Source: Anaeroglomus sp964550565 (lineage in GTDB: Bacteria > Planctomycetota > Phycisphaerae > Sedimentisphaerales > Anaerohalosphaeraceae). Taken from it: 64,000 nucleotides of DNA. Of this stretch, positions 8,475 through 18,116 are shown in pieces. Within the stretch, counting starts at the first letter, position 1, and the number at the start of each line of letters is the position of its first letter. The notes below the pieces were generated by a model. That model ran no database searches. It saw only the letters and a list, made by a program, of their open reading frames with translations, and had not been told where the DNA came from. Made by a program: the position numbers and the translations under genes. Location: contig CAZKAI010000002.1 in NCBI GenBank assembly GCA_964550565.1, positions 1-64,000 on the forward strand. Reading direction: 5' to 3'.

Positions 8475-11400
8475 ATGAAACTGAGGCTTTTGTGGGGGTT
8501 GTTGTGTATCGGAATGTTATGCGGCTGGAGCATCGGGGCCGATGCCCTCGAACAGGGTTTTGATATTCCGCCTGTCAAGGCCCGGCCGCATACATGGTGG
8601 CACTGGATGAACGGCAATATTACCCGCGAGGGTATTACCGCGGATATTGAGGCCATGGCGCGTGCCGGCCTGGGCGGCGCCCAGATTTTCAATGTCGGCG
8701 ACGAAGGCAGTGTGGATATCCCGACCGGGAAAATTATGTATCTCAGTCCGGAATGGCTGGATTTAGTTCTTCATGCGACCAAGGAAGCTCAGCGTGTCGG
8801 AATCGAACTGTGTTTCCATAACTGTGCCGGATGGTCCAGCAGCGGCGGGCCGTGGATTACTCCCGAGTTGTCGATGCAGCGAGTGGTTTGGACGGAGACC
8901 GAAGTCACCCCGGAAACCGGAACAATCAAACTGCCACAGCCGCAGGCCAGAATGAATTTCTATCGCGATATTGCGGTACTAGCATTTCCCACACCCGCAA
9001 ACAAGTCTTTTCGAATTAAAAACGCCGGGGCAAAAGCCGGATTTGACAGTCCGTATGGACTTCAGCCGGAAATCGATGAGGTTCCGTCGGAAGCAGTGAT
9101 TGCCAAAGACAGCATTTTAAATGTAACGGATAAAATGGATGCTTCGGGTCAGTTGAACTGGAAAGCTCCCAACGGTTCATGGACGATACTTCGCATCGGC
9201 CACACCACCACCGGCAAGACCAACCACCCTGCCCCGACATCGGGCCTGGGCCTGGAATGCGACAAGCTCAGCCGCGAGGCATTGGATGTACACTGGAATA
9301 AGGGTGTCCAGCCGGTCATTGACAAGCTCGGCTCGCTTGCAGGCAAGGTGCTCAACAATGTGCTGGTTGACAGCTATGAAGTCGGCCCCAACAACTGGAC
9401 GCCGAAGATGCGGGCCGAATTCCAGCAGCGCCGCGGATATGATTTAATGCAGTTCCTGCCGACGCTGACCGGACGGGTTGTGGCCAACAGTGCCGTTACG
9501 GAGCGGTTTTTGTGGGATTACCGTAGAACGTTTGCCGACCTGTTTGCGGACAACTACTATGGCTATTTCGCCGATAAGTGCCACGAACGCGGCCTGCTGT
9601 GCTCGGTCGAACCCTATGACGGCCCGTTTGAATGCACGGCCGTTGGTGCCAAGGCCGATATCGTGATGGGCGAGTTCTGGATCGGCGGCGGTATGAATCA
9701 TACACTCAAACTGGCGGCGTCGGTGGCCCATACCCACGGCATGACCTATGTCGGAGCCGAGTCATTTACCTCATCACCCGATCAGGGCCGCTGGCAGAAC
9801 TATCCCGGCTCGATGAAGATGCTCGGCGACAAGGTCTGGTGCATGGGTATCAACCGGTACATCTTCCACCGCTATGCCCATCAGCCGTGGCTGAATGTGC
9901 TGCCGGGGATGACTATGGGGCAATGGGGAACGCATTTTGAACGAACCAACACCTGGTGGGAGCCGGGCAAGGCATGGATGAGATATATCGGTCGGTCGCA
10001 GTTCCTGCTCCAGCAGGGGCATTTTGCGGCGGACGTGTTGTTTTTTGTCGGCGAGGCGGCACCGAATGGTTCCGTTGACGACGGTGAGTTGCGTGCGGCC
10101 GGATATGACTTTGATATGTGCGGCACGGATTTGATTGACAAACTGACCGTGGACAAGGGCATGATCGCCCTGCCGGATGGAATGCGTTATCGTCTGCTGG
10201 TCTTGCCACAGACCCGTTTTATGACACCCAAACTGGCAGAGAAGATTCGGGCCCTGGTTAGTGATGGGGCGATAGTGCTTGCACCCAAGCCGGAACTGTC
10301 ACCCAGCCTGGCGGGCTATCCAGAGTGTGATACCGCCGTAAAGAAAATCGCCGAAGACGTCTGGGGTGCTTCCAACCAGGGGACTGCCGGTGAAAAGCCC
10401 TTCGGCAAAGGCCGCATCATCTGGGGACGCAAGCCTCTGCAAACCCTGCGGCAGATGGATGTCGCCGCCGATTGCATCGCATCGGACACAAAAGCCCCCA
10501 TCACCTATATCCATCGGACAACCAAAGACGCCGATATTTACTTCGTCTCGCATCAGGATGATTCGTCACGCATGGCCGAGGTCTTCTTCCGCATCAGCGG
10601 CAGGCAGCCCGAATTATGGAATCCGGTTACCGGCGAGATTACTCCGGCCGGACTCTGGCGTGCTGATTCACAGGGCACCCGCGTGACACTGCCGCTGGGG
10701 CCTGCGGGGTCGGTGTTTGTCGTCTTCCGCAAGTCCGTTAGCCGCGACAAAATCACCGTGGCCGGATTGCAGCAGGATACGCCGGTTACGATTGCTCAGT
10801 TGCTGCCCAGACCTGTACAGAAACTGGAGATTCTGGAGGCACTCTACGGTGTGGTTAGTTGTGATGGTGATGATATGGTCGATGTGACCGTAGAGCTAAC
10901 CAATCGCGTGCAGGATAACAAATTGGACGCGATGGCTTCCAACAGTCTGGCCGGAGATCCTGTACCGGATGTTGTCAAGAAACTGTACGTTGAATATGAA
11001 TACGACGGCAAGGTTTCCCGGGCCGAGATTGGCGAAAATCAGCGGCTTGTGCTGCCGCCGGCAGGAAGCCCGTCCGGTCGGCCGCTGCGGATTCTCATGG
11101 CCGGCTACGGCGTTCTGCCGAAAGATCAGACATGGCTGCCGGAACGCAAGATTCTTGATGTGACCGCCAAGACTGCGGCTGCCGTGAAAGATAATGTTCT
11201 GAAAATCCGGGCGACCAATGACTTTGCGGGCAAAGATCCCGCCTATATGGTGCCCAAACGGATGCTGGTGCGATACACCCTGAACGGCCAACCCGGAGCA
11301 ATTAATGTCAGTGAAAACAGCGACGTGGTGCTGCCGCCACAGCACTGGCAGCCGGCAGCGTGGATGCCGGAATTAACTGCGCAGAATAAAACCGTGGATA

Positions 11401-12062
11401 TGGTGGCATGGGATAACGGCCAGTATGTCCTGCAGACCTCCACCGGAACCAAAAAGACAGTAACCGTGGATTCGCTGCCCAAGCTGATTATGTTAGACCA
11501 GCCCTGGACGGTCGAATTTACCCCCGGATGGAACGCTCCGGCTAAAATTGAATTGCCCAATCTGATTTCGTGGACACAGCATACCGAACCGGGTGTGAAA
11601 TATTACTCCGGCACTGCGACCTATCGGACTACGCTGAAACTGCCGTCTGATTTTATCAAGTCGGCGGACCGGATTCGTCTGGACCTCGGTGAGGTTTGTA
11701 TTATGGCTGAAGTGATTGTCAATGGGCAAAACCTTGGTGTGCTGTGGTGCAATCCGTACCGCGTGGACATCACCGATGCAGCCAAAGCCGGCGATAACAC
11801 GCTGGAAATCCGCGTGACCAACCTGTGGGTCAATCGGCTTATCGGCGATGAGCAATATCCGGACGATTGCCTGTGGAAGGGCAAACCGCTGAAGGCCTGG
11901 CCTGACTGGTTCGTCGAAGGAAAGGCTCGCCCCGTTCCCCAGCGCCTGACTTTTACCACATGGAAGCACTGGACCAAGGGTGATCCCCTGCTGCCGTCGG
12001 GATTGCTCGGGCCGGTGTATGTGCGGGCAGGTCAGCAGACCCAAATCGACCCGGCAAAGTAA
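8475..12062 (+). CDS. Glycoside hydrolase family 106-like (alpha-L-rhamnosidase) secreted enzyme
   Basis: The 1195-residue protein has an N-terminal signal peptide (about residues 1-25). It opens with the GH106 signature W-W-H-W-M-N-G-N-I-T-x-E-G-I followed by D-I-E-A-M-A-x-A-G-L-G-G-A-Q-I-F. The conserved middle includes D-S-Y-E-V-G-P-N-N-W-T, V-E-P-Y-D-G-P-F-E and G-E-F-W, rich in candidate catalytic carboxylates. The C-terminal part (about 1010-1150) is a galactose-binding-like beta-sandwich (V-I-V-N-G-Q-N-L-G-V-L-W-C-N-P-Y-R-V-D-I-T). GH106 enzymes remove alpha-L-rhamnose from plant pectin and related glycans by inversion. ATG 8475 has AAGGAG upstream. The gene is followed by its own terminator. 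Confidence 0.88.
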   Translation: MKLRLLWGLLCIGMLCGWSIGADALEQGFDIPPVKARPHTWWHWMNGNITREGITADIEAMARAGLGGAQIFNVGDEGSVDIPTGKIMYLSPEWLDLVLHATKEAQRVGIELCFHNCAGWSSSGGPWITPELSMQRVVWTETEVTPETGTIKLPQPQARMNFYRDIAVLAFPTPANKSFRIKNAGAKAGFDSPYGLQPEIDEVPSEAVIAKDSILNVTDKMDASGQLNWKAPNGSWTILRIGHTTTGKTNHPAPTSGLGLECDKLSREALDVHWNKGVQPVIDKLGSLAGKVLNNVLVDSYEVGPNNWTPKMRAEFQQRRGYDLMQFLPTLTGRVVANSAVTERFLWDYRRTFADLFADNYYGYFADKCHERGLLCSVEPYDGPFECTAVGAKADIVMGEFWIGGGMNHTLKLAASVAHTHGMTYVGAESFTSSPDQGRWQNYPGSMKMLGDKVWCMGINRYIFHRYAHQPWLNVLPGMTMGQWGTHFERTNTWWEPGKAWMRYIGRSQFLLQQGHFAADVLFFVGEAAPNGSVDDGELRAAGYDFDMCGTDLIDKLTVDKGMIALPDGMRYRLLVLPQTRFMTPKLAEKIRALVSDGAIVLAPKPELSPSLAGYPECDTAVKKIAEDVWGASNQGTAGEKPFGKGRIIWGRKPLQTLRQMDVAADCIASDTKAPITYIHRTTKDADIYFVSHQDDSSRMAEVFFRISGRQPELWNPVTGEITPAGLWRADSQGTRVTLPLGPAGSVFVVFRKSVSRDKITVAGLQQDTPVTIAQLLPRPVQKLEILEALYGVVSCDGDDMVDVTVELTNRVQDNKLDAMASNSLAGDPVPDVVKKLYVEYEYDGKVSRAEIGENQRLVLPPAGSPSGRPLRILMAGYGVLPKDQTWLPERKILDVTAKTAAAVKDNVLKIRATNDFAGKDPAYMVPKRMLVRYTLNGQPGAINVSENSDVVLPPQHWQPAAWMPELTAQNKTVDMVAWDNGQYVLQTSTGTKKTVTVDSLPKLIMLDQPWTVEFTPGWNAPAKIELPNLISWTQHTEPGVKYYSGTATYRTTLKLPSDFIKSADRIRLDLGEVCIMAEVIVNGQNLGVLWCNPYRVDITDAAKAGDNTLEIRVTNLWVNRLIGDEQYPDDCLWKGKPLKAWPDWFVEGKARPVPQRLTFTTWKHWTKGDPLLPSGLLGPVYVRAGQQTQIDPAK

Positions 12063-12125
12063 TGGCTAATATCATGATTGGCTGAACAGACCACTAACAC
12101 AGTCAATCATTTGCCTTGTTCTTCG

Positions 12126-12166
12126 AACCGGAGAGTCTTATTTTTTGAGACTCTCCGGTTTTGTTT
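12126..12166 (+). terminator. Rho-independent terminator after the GH106 gene
   Basis: A perfect 13-bp inverted repeat (AACCGGAGAGTCT / AGACTCTCCGGTT) with a 9-base loop is followed by TTGTTTT. It lies 64 bases after the GH106 stop. Confidence 0.85.
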
Positions 12167-12268
12167 TATAATGGACCATTACCCTTTATGACCTCAAAGT
12201 ACTCTCTTTTCTTTATCCGATATTAACCTATTTCAAATAAGAAATTGAGTATCATTTTGATTTTAGCC

Positions 12269-12277
12269 TGTTATAAT
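12269..12277 (+). promoter_or_regulatory. Extended -10 promoter for uvrB-nadC-birA
   Basis: TG-T-TATAAT is an extended -10 element with a perfect Pribnow hexamer (12272-12277), 30 bases before the uvrB start. No good -35 lies at the right spacing, which is usual for extended -10 promoters. No LexA-like box was recognised beside it. Confidence 0.55.
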
Positions 12278-12306
12278 AGTTGTTTTTGGACAAATAGACG
12301 AGACTA

Positions 12307-14358
12307 ATGAGTGATTTCCAGATAATCAGTGAGTTTAAACCGCAGGGGGATCAGCCCCAGGCGATTGATAAGCTGGCCGGGTGGCTTGAGCAGGGAAACG
12401 CGTTCCAAACCCTGCTGGGTGTCACCGGCAGCGGCAAGACCTTCACGATGGCCCATGTCATCCAGAAGCTCCGGCGCCCTGCGCTGGTTATCTCCCATAA
12501 CAAGACGCTGGCCGCCCAGCTCTATGAGGAATTTCGCCAGCTATTCCCGCAAAATGCCGTCGAGTATTTCGTCAGCTACTACGATTATTATCAGCCGGAA
12601 GCCTATATTCCCCAGCGGGATATCTACATTGAGAAGGATGCCGCACGTAATGATGAGTTGGACCGCCTGCGGCTGTCAACCACGACCAGCCTGATGAGTC
12701 GGGACGATGTCATCATTGTCGCCAGCGTATCCTGCATTTTCGGATTGGGTTCGCCCGAAGACTACAAGGCCAGCGTCATCAGCCTCCGCCTCGGCGACGA
12801 GGTCGTGCGAAACGAACTGCTGGGCCGACTTGCGGATTTGCAGTACGACCGCAACGACATTGATTTCAGCCGCAGCAAGTTCCGTGTTCGCGGCGATGTG
12901 GTGGAGTTGTGGCCGTCCTATGAATCCTATGCGGTGCGAATCGAATTTTTCGGCGACCAGATCGAAAAACTCAGCTATATCAATCCCGTCTCCGCCGAAA
13001 TCCTGGCCGAGGAACATCAGATTTTCATCTATCCGGCCAAACACTATATCATGCCCGCAGACCGCATCGAATCGGCCTGCCAGAGCATCGAACAGGAACT
13101 GAAAGATCGCCTGCTGCAATTGCGTCATGAGGGCAAACTGCTGGAGGCCCAGCGTCTGGAAGCTCGGACCCTCTATGACCTTGAGATGATTCGTGAAGTC
13201 GGTTATTGCAGCGGGATTGAAAACTACGCCCGCCACATGGCAGGTCTCAAACCCGGCTCCCGGCCTTACACACTCATTGACTATCTGCCGGATAATTTCC
13301 TGCTGTTTATCGACGAATCCCACGTAACCATTCCGCAGCTTCGCGGCATGTTCGCCGGCGACCACAACCGCAAACAGGTTCTGGTGGACCACGGTTTCCG
13401 CCTGCCCAGCGCCATGGACAACCGCCCGCTGCGATTCGAAGAATTTTATGAACGCTGGAAACATGTCGTCTTTGTCTCGGCAACCCCGGGGCCGTTTGAA
13501 CTGGATTTGTGCAAAGACAATATAGTCGAGCAGATTATTCGCCCGACGGGCCTGATTGACCCCGAAATTTTCGTCTATCCGGCCTCCGACCAGATTCAGC
13601 ATCTGATGGGCGAGGTACAGAAACGCATCTTGTCCAGAGAGCGGGTCCTGGTCACCACGCTGACCAAACGGCTGGCCGAGGATTTATCTTCCTACCTGAC
13701 CGGCAAAGGAATCCGTTGCCGGTATCTGCACAGTGAAATCGAAACACTGGCCCGGGTCGATATCCTGCGCGACCTGCGGAAAGGCGAATTTGACGTCCTG
13801 GTGGGAATCAACCTCCTGCGGGAAGGCCTGGATTTACCGGAGGTATCGCTGGTGGCGATCCTGGATGCAGACAAAGAAGGCTTCCTGCGGAGCGAAACCT
13901 CACTCATCCAAACCATCGGCCGCACCGCCCGTAACGTCAATGCCACCGTATTTCTCTATGCCGACAAGATAACACCGTCGATGAAAAAAGCCATTGACGA
14001 AACGGCCCGACGGCGTACAATTCAATTAGCGTACAATCAGCAGCACGGTATTACCCCCCAGACCATACGCAAAGAGATACAAAAAGGCCTCTCGGATGAA
14101 CTTGCAGCCCGGAAACGCGCACGTGAAGCCATTTTGCTTGACGAAACGGAATTTGACCAGACTGAAATGCTGGCCGAACTGGAACACCAGATGTTTGAGG
14201 CCGCGGAAAAACTGGATTTTGAACGGGCCGCGATGCTGCGTGACCGTATTCAGGAAATCAAGGGATTGCCGACCATGAATGACTCGTCGGCGGCCCCGGC
14301 AGCAATAGACAACAGCCAAAAGAAAAAAAACAGGTCGATGAAGACCAGAAAGAGGTAA
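12307..14358 (+). CDS. uvrB: UvrABC excinuclease subunit B
   Basis: The 683-residue product is the helicase-like damage-verification subunit of nucleotide excision repair. Walker A is G-V-T-G-S-G-K-T at 38-45. The beta-hairpin region Y-Y-D-Y-Y-Q-P-E-A-Y-I-P follows at about 93-104, and Walker B is D-E-S-H at 336-339. The helicase motifs include G-I-N-L-L-R-E-G-L-D-L-P-E-V and Q-T-I-G-R-T-A-R-N. The C-terminal UVR motif that contacts UvrC or UvrA (E-L-E-H-Q-M-F-E-A-A-E-K-L-D-F-E-R-A-A) is present. A short basic tail (K-K-K-N-R-S-M-K-T-R-K-R) ends the protein. It is the first gene of an operon with nadC three bases downstream. Confidence 0.98.
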   Translation: MSDFQIISEFKPQGDQPQAIDKLAGWLEQGNAFQTLLGVTGSGKTFTMAHVIQKLRRPALVISHNKTLAAQLYEEFRQLFPQNAVEYFVSYYDYYQPEAYIPQRDIYIEKDAARNDELDRLRLSTTTSLMSRDDVIIVASVSCIFGLGSPEDYKASVISLRLGDEVVRNELLGRLADLQYDRNDIDFSRSKFRVRGDVVELWPSYESYAVRIEFFGDQIEKLSYINPVSAEILAEEHQIFIYPAKHYIMPADRIESACQSIEQELKDRLLQLRHEGKLLEAQRLEARTLYDLEMIREVGYCSGIENYARHMAGLKPGSRPYTLIDYLPDNFLLFIDESHVTIPQLRGMFAGDHNRKQVLVDHGFRLPSAMDNRPLRFEEFYERWKHVVFVSATPGPFELDLCKDNIVEQIIRPTGLIDPEIFVYPASDQIQHLMGEVQKRILSRERVLVTTLTKRLAEDLSSYLTGKGIRCRYLHSEIETLARVDILRDLRKGEFDVLVGINLLREGLDLPEVSLVAILDADKEGFLRSETSLIQTIGRTARNVNATVFLYADKITPSMKKAIDETARRRTIQLAYNQQHGITPQTIRKEIQKGLSDELAARKRAREAILLDETEFDQTEMLAELEHQMFEAAEKLDFERAAMLRDRIQEIKGLPTMNDSSAAPAAIDNSQKKKNRSMKTRKR

Positions 14359-14361
14359 CGC

Positions 14362-15255
14362 ATGGGAGAACGCGCAACACGAAGAGCTATCAAACCGCTC
14401 GATATGGAAATAGTTCTGCCGCTGATACAGATGGCAGTTGATGAAGATTTTGGTGCTGGCGACCCGACCAGCGAAATCAGCATTCCCGAAGATAAAATCG
14501 ACAAAGCCTACATCGTCACACGCGAAGAAATCGTCGTCTGCGGCATGGAACTGGTCAAGCACGTCCTGAAACTCTACGATGAGCGGCTCAAACTGCGCGT
14601 TTTAATCGAGGATGGACATCGCGCCAATGTTGCCAATCGGCTCGGTGTCATCGAAGGCCCGGTTCGCTCGATGCTGTCGGCCGAGCGCGTCGTGCTGAAT
14701 TTCCTGCAGCGGCTGTGCGGCATCAGCACCATGACTTGGAAATTCGTCAATGCCGTCCGCGGCACAAAAGCAAAAATTTACGATACCCGTAAAACCATTC
14801 CCGGCTGGCGGGAACTGGAAAAATATGCGGTCCGATGCGGCGGCGGCTACAACCACCGCATGAATCTCGGCGAAGCGGTTATGTTTAAGGATAATCACTG
14901 GACGGAATTGGGCGAAAAATTTGAACCCAAACTGCACAAAATGGTCCAGCAGGCGATTGAAAATCCAAAAGTCAAATATGTCGTCGTCGAAGTGGACCAC
15001 GTCGACAACCAGCTTGACCGTGTTCTGACCATTCCCGGCATCGATGTGATTCTGCTGGACAACATGGGCCAGTGGCAGCTCAAGCACGCTGTCGAAATGC
15101 GTGATCATATGTGCGGCAAGAAGCCCCTGCTGGAAGCCAGCGGCGGCGTCACCCTGAATAACGTACTGGCCATTGCCGCCTGCGGCGTGGATCGGATCGC
15201 CATCGGGGCGATTACCCACTCGGCGGTTGCAGCCGATATCGGCCTGGATCGATAA
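14362..15255 (+). CDS. nadC: Nicotinate-nucleotide pyrophosphorylase (carboxylating)
   Basis: The 297-residue enzyme (quinolinate phosphoribosyltransferase) converts quinolinate and PRPP to nicotinate mononucleotide, CO2 and pyrophosphate in de novo NAD synthesis. Diagnostic segments are E-D-F-G-A-G-D-P-T-S near the N-terminus, D-T-R-K-T-I-P-G-W-R, the R-C-G-G-G-Y-N-H-R-M-N-L motif, K-D-N-H, and E-A-S-G-G-V-T-L-N-N near the C-terminus. Its start is three bases after the uvrB stop, so co-transcription is almost certain. Neither nadA nor nadB is in the window. Confidence 0.96.
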   Translation: MGERATRRAIKPLDMEIVLPLIQMAVDEDFGAGDPTSEISIPEDKIDKAYIVTREEIVVCGMELVKHVLKLYDERLKLRVLIEDGHRANVANRLGVIEGPVRSMLSAERVVLNFLQRLCGISTMTWKFVNAVRGTKAKIYDTRKTIPGWRELEKYAVRCGGGYNHRMNLGEAVMFKDNHWTELGEKFEPKLHKMVQQAIENPKVKYVVVEVDHVDNQLDRVLTIPGIDVILLDNMGQWQLKHAVEMRDHMCGKKPLLEASGGVTLNNVLAIAACGVDRIAIGAITHSAVAADIGLDR

Positions 15256-15285
15256 CGCCAATTGCCGTCCCACGGTTTGACTGCA

Positions 15286-16086
15286 ATGCCTGACCAGTTA
15301 AATAGTGATTTAATCCGGCAGGATCTAACGACCCGCAGGCTTGGCAATCCCGTCCTGATCCTGGACTGCACCGAAAGCACCAACGACAGTGCCTGGCAGC
15401 AGCTTGCCCGGTCCGATTGCGACGGCCTGTGTGTGCTGGCCGAGCAGCAGACCGCCGGGCGGGGACGACGGGGGCGAACCTGGATGAGTCCCAAAGGCCA
15501 GAGTATTCTGTGTTCCGTCGTCATCCGGCATACTGCCGCAGCCCCCCCGCTGACGCTGGCGGCGCCGGTGGCCGTCGTGGACATGATAACGACTGCCTGC
15601 GGCCTGCATCCGATCATCAAGTGGCCCAACGACATCCTGCTGGCCGACCGAAAAACCGCCGGCATCCTTGTGGAATCCCGCAAAATCAGGGAACAGACCT
15701 GGTCGGTCATCGGCATCGGAATCAACGTCCACCAAAGCCGGCAGACTTTTACCGAGGCAGTTGACCTGCCTCCTGCAACCAGTCTTGATATCGAAACGGG
15801 ACAATTTGTCAATCGCAATCGACTGGTACGCTGTCTGCTGGAGAATCTGGAAACATGGACTACCGCGGCACAAACCAATCCGGACAGCCTCATACATCAC
15901 TGGCGTAAATATAACCGGCAGATCGGAACACGCATCGAACTGGAAAGCGACGGCAGACCCTATCGCGGCACCTGCATCGGGATTGACCCGACAGAAGGGC
16001 TGGTCGTACAGCTCGAAGACGGCCCGATTCGAATCTTCTCCGCCGCCCACAGCAGCATCCTGAAAATGACGTCACCCAAAAATTAA
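15286..16086 (+). CDS. birA: Biotin--[acetyl-CoA-carboxylase] ligase, monofunctional
   Basis: From ATG 15286 the product is 266 residues; an in-frame TTG at 15262 would add eight. It has the ligase motif Q-T-A-G-R-G-R-R-G-R-T-W and K-W-P-N-D-I (biotinyl-AMP formation), G-I-G-I-N-V, and a C-terminal SH3-like domain (G-T-C-I-G-I-D-P-T-E-G-L-V-V). It attaches biotin to the carboxyl carrier protein of biotin-dependent carboxylases. The protein begins directly with the catalytic domain, with no N-terminal winged helix, so it should not act as a biotin-operon repressor. It is the last gene of the uvrB-nadC-birA operon. Confidence 0.93.
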   Translation: MPDQLNSDLIRQDLTTRRLGNPVLILDCTESTNDSAWQQLARSDCDGLCVLAEQQTAGRGRRGRTWMSPKGQSILCSVVIRHTAAAPPLTLAAPVAVVDMITTACGLHPIIKWPNDILLADRKTAGILVESRKIREQTWSVIGIGINVHQSRQTFTEAVDLPPATSLDIETGQFVNRNRLVRCLLENLETWTTAAQTNPDSLIHHWRKYNRQIGTRIELESDGRPYRGTCIGIDPTEGLVVQLEDGPIRIFSAAHSSILKMTSPKN

Positions 16087-16121
16087 AAAGGGAAACCCTT
16101 CCCGAAGGAGTATTTCCCTTT
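16087..16121 (-). terminator. Terminator for the ACT-domain gene, between convergent genes
   Basis: The inverted repeat AAAGGGAAA / TTTCCCTTT contains a second inner hairpin (CCTTC / GAAGG). On the minus strand it is followed by TTAATTTTT, so it suits the gene ending at 16155. On the plus strand the stem lacks a T-run but may still slow birA transcription. Confidence 0.7.
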
Positions 16122-16154
16122 CAGATACAAATCCAATGATAACAAATTAAAAGC

Positions 16155-16604
16155 CTAGCGTCGGCTTGACGGCGCCCGCCGGACAGAGTCCTCTTTATGC
16201 TGCACTTCGGCATCACCCTGCAGCACTTTCATTGCCTTTTTCACATCTGCAACCTTGAGAATCCCGGTTGTCCGGCCTCCCCTGGCGCCGGCGGTTACAT
16301 AGGCATAGGCAATATTGATATGAGCCGACGCCAGCTTGGCTGTAATATCCGCCAAAGCCCCGGCCTTGTTGGGCAAATTCACGCACAGTACATCCGTCTC
16401 GCTGAACTGCATATTAAGCTGGGTCAGCACTTCATGCACACGCTGATGCGAAGACCCCACCAGACGCATGACACCGTGTTCGGCAGAATCCATCATCGTC
16501 ATGGCTACAATATTGATTTTAGCGACTGCCAGGGTGTTCAGAACGCGGGCCAGGACTCCGGGTTTATTAACCATAAAAATCGAGAATTGCGTATCTAAAT
16601 GCAC
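16155..16604 (-). CDS. Tandem ACT-domain protein
   Basis: The 149-residue product has two ACT folds. The first is F-M-V-N-K-P-G-V-L-A-R-V-L-N-T-L-A (residues 9-25) and the second N-L-P-N-K-A-G-A-L-A-D-I-T-A-K-L-A (about 75-91). Both carry the glycine-containing ligand-binding turn. ACT pairs bind amino acids or similar small ligands and usually regulate a partner enzyme; no catalytic domain is present. It lies 48 bases after the STAS gene on the same strand, at the end of the peptide-transport gene run. That suggests, without proving, a link to amino-acid status. Confidence 0.85.
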   Translation of the reverse strand: MHLDTQFSIFMVNKPGVLARVLNTLAVAKINIVAMTMMDSAEHGVMRLVGSSHQRVHEVLTQLNMQFSETDVLCVNLPNKAGALADITAKLASAHINIAYAYVTAGARGGRTTGILKVADVKKAMKVLQGDAEVQHKEDSVRRAPSSRR

Positions 16605-16652
16605 TGTTGTACCCTTTCAAGCCCATCATGGTTTATTATGACCCAACCGCCG

Positions 16653-17027
16653 TCAGCCTTCTGCTGGCCGGGCCAGGGCCTTCAGAGCCGTATCGGTATC
16701 GGGGTAAAAATCAAATACTTTATCCAGACTGGTAATCCGGAATACACGCGTCAAATTCGGATTGATACCGCTGATGACCACCGTCCCACCGCAGTCTTTG
16801 AGCCGCCGCCACACATCCACCAGCAGCCCCAGCATCTGGGAACTGAAAAACGAAACACGGGTAAAATCAATCACCATTTGGGAGGGTTGTTTTTGCAAAA
16901 TAATATCGCGGAGTTCATGGCCTAATTGTTCCAGATTCGCCGCGGCTCCAATGGCCGGGGCGTCAAATCGGACAACCAGAACTTCGCCCCGTGTTTCAAG
17001 CTCCATAATTCGTTTGTGTTCCATCAA
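16653..17027 (-). CDS. STAS-domain protein (anti-sigma-factor-antagonist type)
   Basis: The 124-residue product is a single STAS fold like SpoIIAA/RsbV. The core is M-V-I-D-F-T-R-V-S-F-F-S-S-Q-M-L-G-L-L-V, where the serine pair occupies the usual phosphorylation site, then L-K-D-C-G-G-T-V-V-I-S-G and T-R-V-F-R-I-T-S-L-D-K-V-F. Such proteins bind serine-kinase anti-sigma factors when unphosphorylated. No anti-sigma kinase gene is adjacent, so its partner is elsewhere. It sits 76 bases after the OppF-type gene. Confidence 0.88.
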   Translation of the reverse strand: MMEHKRIMELETRGEVLVVRFDAPAIGAAANLEQLGHELRDIILQKQPSQMVIDFTRVSFFSSQMLGLLVDVWRRLKDCGGTVVISGINPNLTRVFRITSLDKVFDFYPDTDTALKALARPAEG

Positions 17028-17103
17028 TCTGTTTCTCCTGATAGAATTCAGGATACCACAATCACGTCAAAAAGTCAATGTGCAGTACTTCGCCCGTCAA
17101 TTG

Positions 17104-18087
17104 TCATCTGATTTTATCGGCTTTCCAGCAGGCCGCAAGATGCTGTGTTGTCTTGGCTTCCAGCTTCTGATCGCTGGTTTTACAGGACTCTTCCGCCCAG
17201 GGACAGCGCGGATGAAAATGGCATCCTCTGGGGGGCCTGGCCGGACTGGGCACCTCCCCTTTCAGGACAATCCGGGCATGTTTTTTCTGCGGTTCCGGGT
17301 GCGGTATGGCACTCAGCAGAGATTTTGTATAAGGATGAATCGGATTGCTGTAAAGCTCATCCCGGCGGGCATATTCCACAATCCGCCCCAGATACATGAC
17401 AGCAATCCACTCGCTGATGTGCTCCACCACCGCCAGATCGTGAGCGATAAACAGATACGTCAGCCCCAGTTTTTCCTGCAAATCCTGCAACAGGTTAACA
17501 ATCTGCGACTGAATCGATACATCCAGTGCACTGACCGGTTCATCGCAGACAATAAAGTCAGGATTCACCGCCAGGGCGCGGGCGATACCAATACGCTGCC
17601 GCTGCCCGCCGGAAAATTCATGGGGAAACCGGTCCGCATACCGCCGCGACAAGCCGACCTGCTCCAGAATTTCCGCGACCCGGTCCCGTCGCTGTTTGCC
17701 CCGGGCAATCCCATGCACCGTCAACCCTTCGCCGACAATATCCTCCACCGTCATACGGGGATTCAGTGAGCCGTATGGGTCCTGAAACATCATCTGCATA
17801 CGACTGCGCAGCGGTTTCATCTGCCCCATCGGACAGCCCAAAATATCATGGCCGTCGAACGTAACCTGTCCGGAGGTCGCGGGAATCAGCCGCAGCAGCG
17901 TCCGGCCGACCGTCGTCTTGCCGCAGCCGCTTTCACCCACTAATCCCAGTGTCGAGCTCCGCTGAACAGAAAACGAAACCCCATCCACCGCTTTGACAAA
18001 GCCAACCGTCCTGTTCAGCACCCCTTTGCGAATCGGGAAATGCGTCTTGAGGTCTTTGACTTCCAGTAATATTTTATTGTCCGGCAT
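17104..18087 (-). CDS. Oligopeptide/dipeptide ABC transporter ATPase, OppF/DppF type
   Basis: The 327-residue protein contains Walker A G-E-S-G-C-G-K-T-T, Q-loop M-M-F-Q-D-P-Y-G-S-L-N-P, signature F-S-G-G-Q-R-Q-R and Walker B I-V-C-D-E-P-V-S-A-L-D. The C-terminal oligopeptide-transporter extension has G-C-H-F-H-P-R-C-P and later cysteines. It energises import together with the neighbouring OppD-type ATPase. It is the distal transporter gene of the minus-strand cluster, 29 bases after OppD. Confidence 0.95.
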   Translation of the reverse strand: MPDNKILLEVKDLKTHFPIRKGVLNRTVGFVKAVDGVSFSVQRSSTLGLVGESGCGKTTVGRTLLRLIPATSGQVTFDGHDILGCPMGQMKPLRSRMQMMFQDPYGSLNPRMTVEDIVGEGLTVHGIARGKQRRDRVAEILEQVGLSRRYADRFPHEFSGGQRQRIGIARALAVNPDFIVCDEPVSALDVSIQSQIVNLLQDLQEKLGLTYLFIAHDLAVVEHISEWIAVMYLGRIVEYARRDELYSNPIHPYTKSLLSAIPHPEPQKKHARIVLKGEVPSPARPPRGCHFHPRCPWAEESCKTSDQKLEAKTTQHLAACWKADKIR

Positions 18088-18116
18088 ACACTATCCTTTC
18101 TTACAGAATCAGCCGG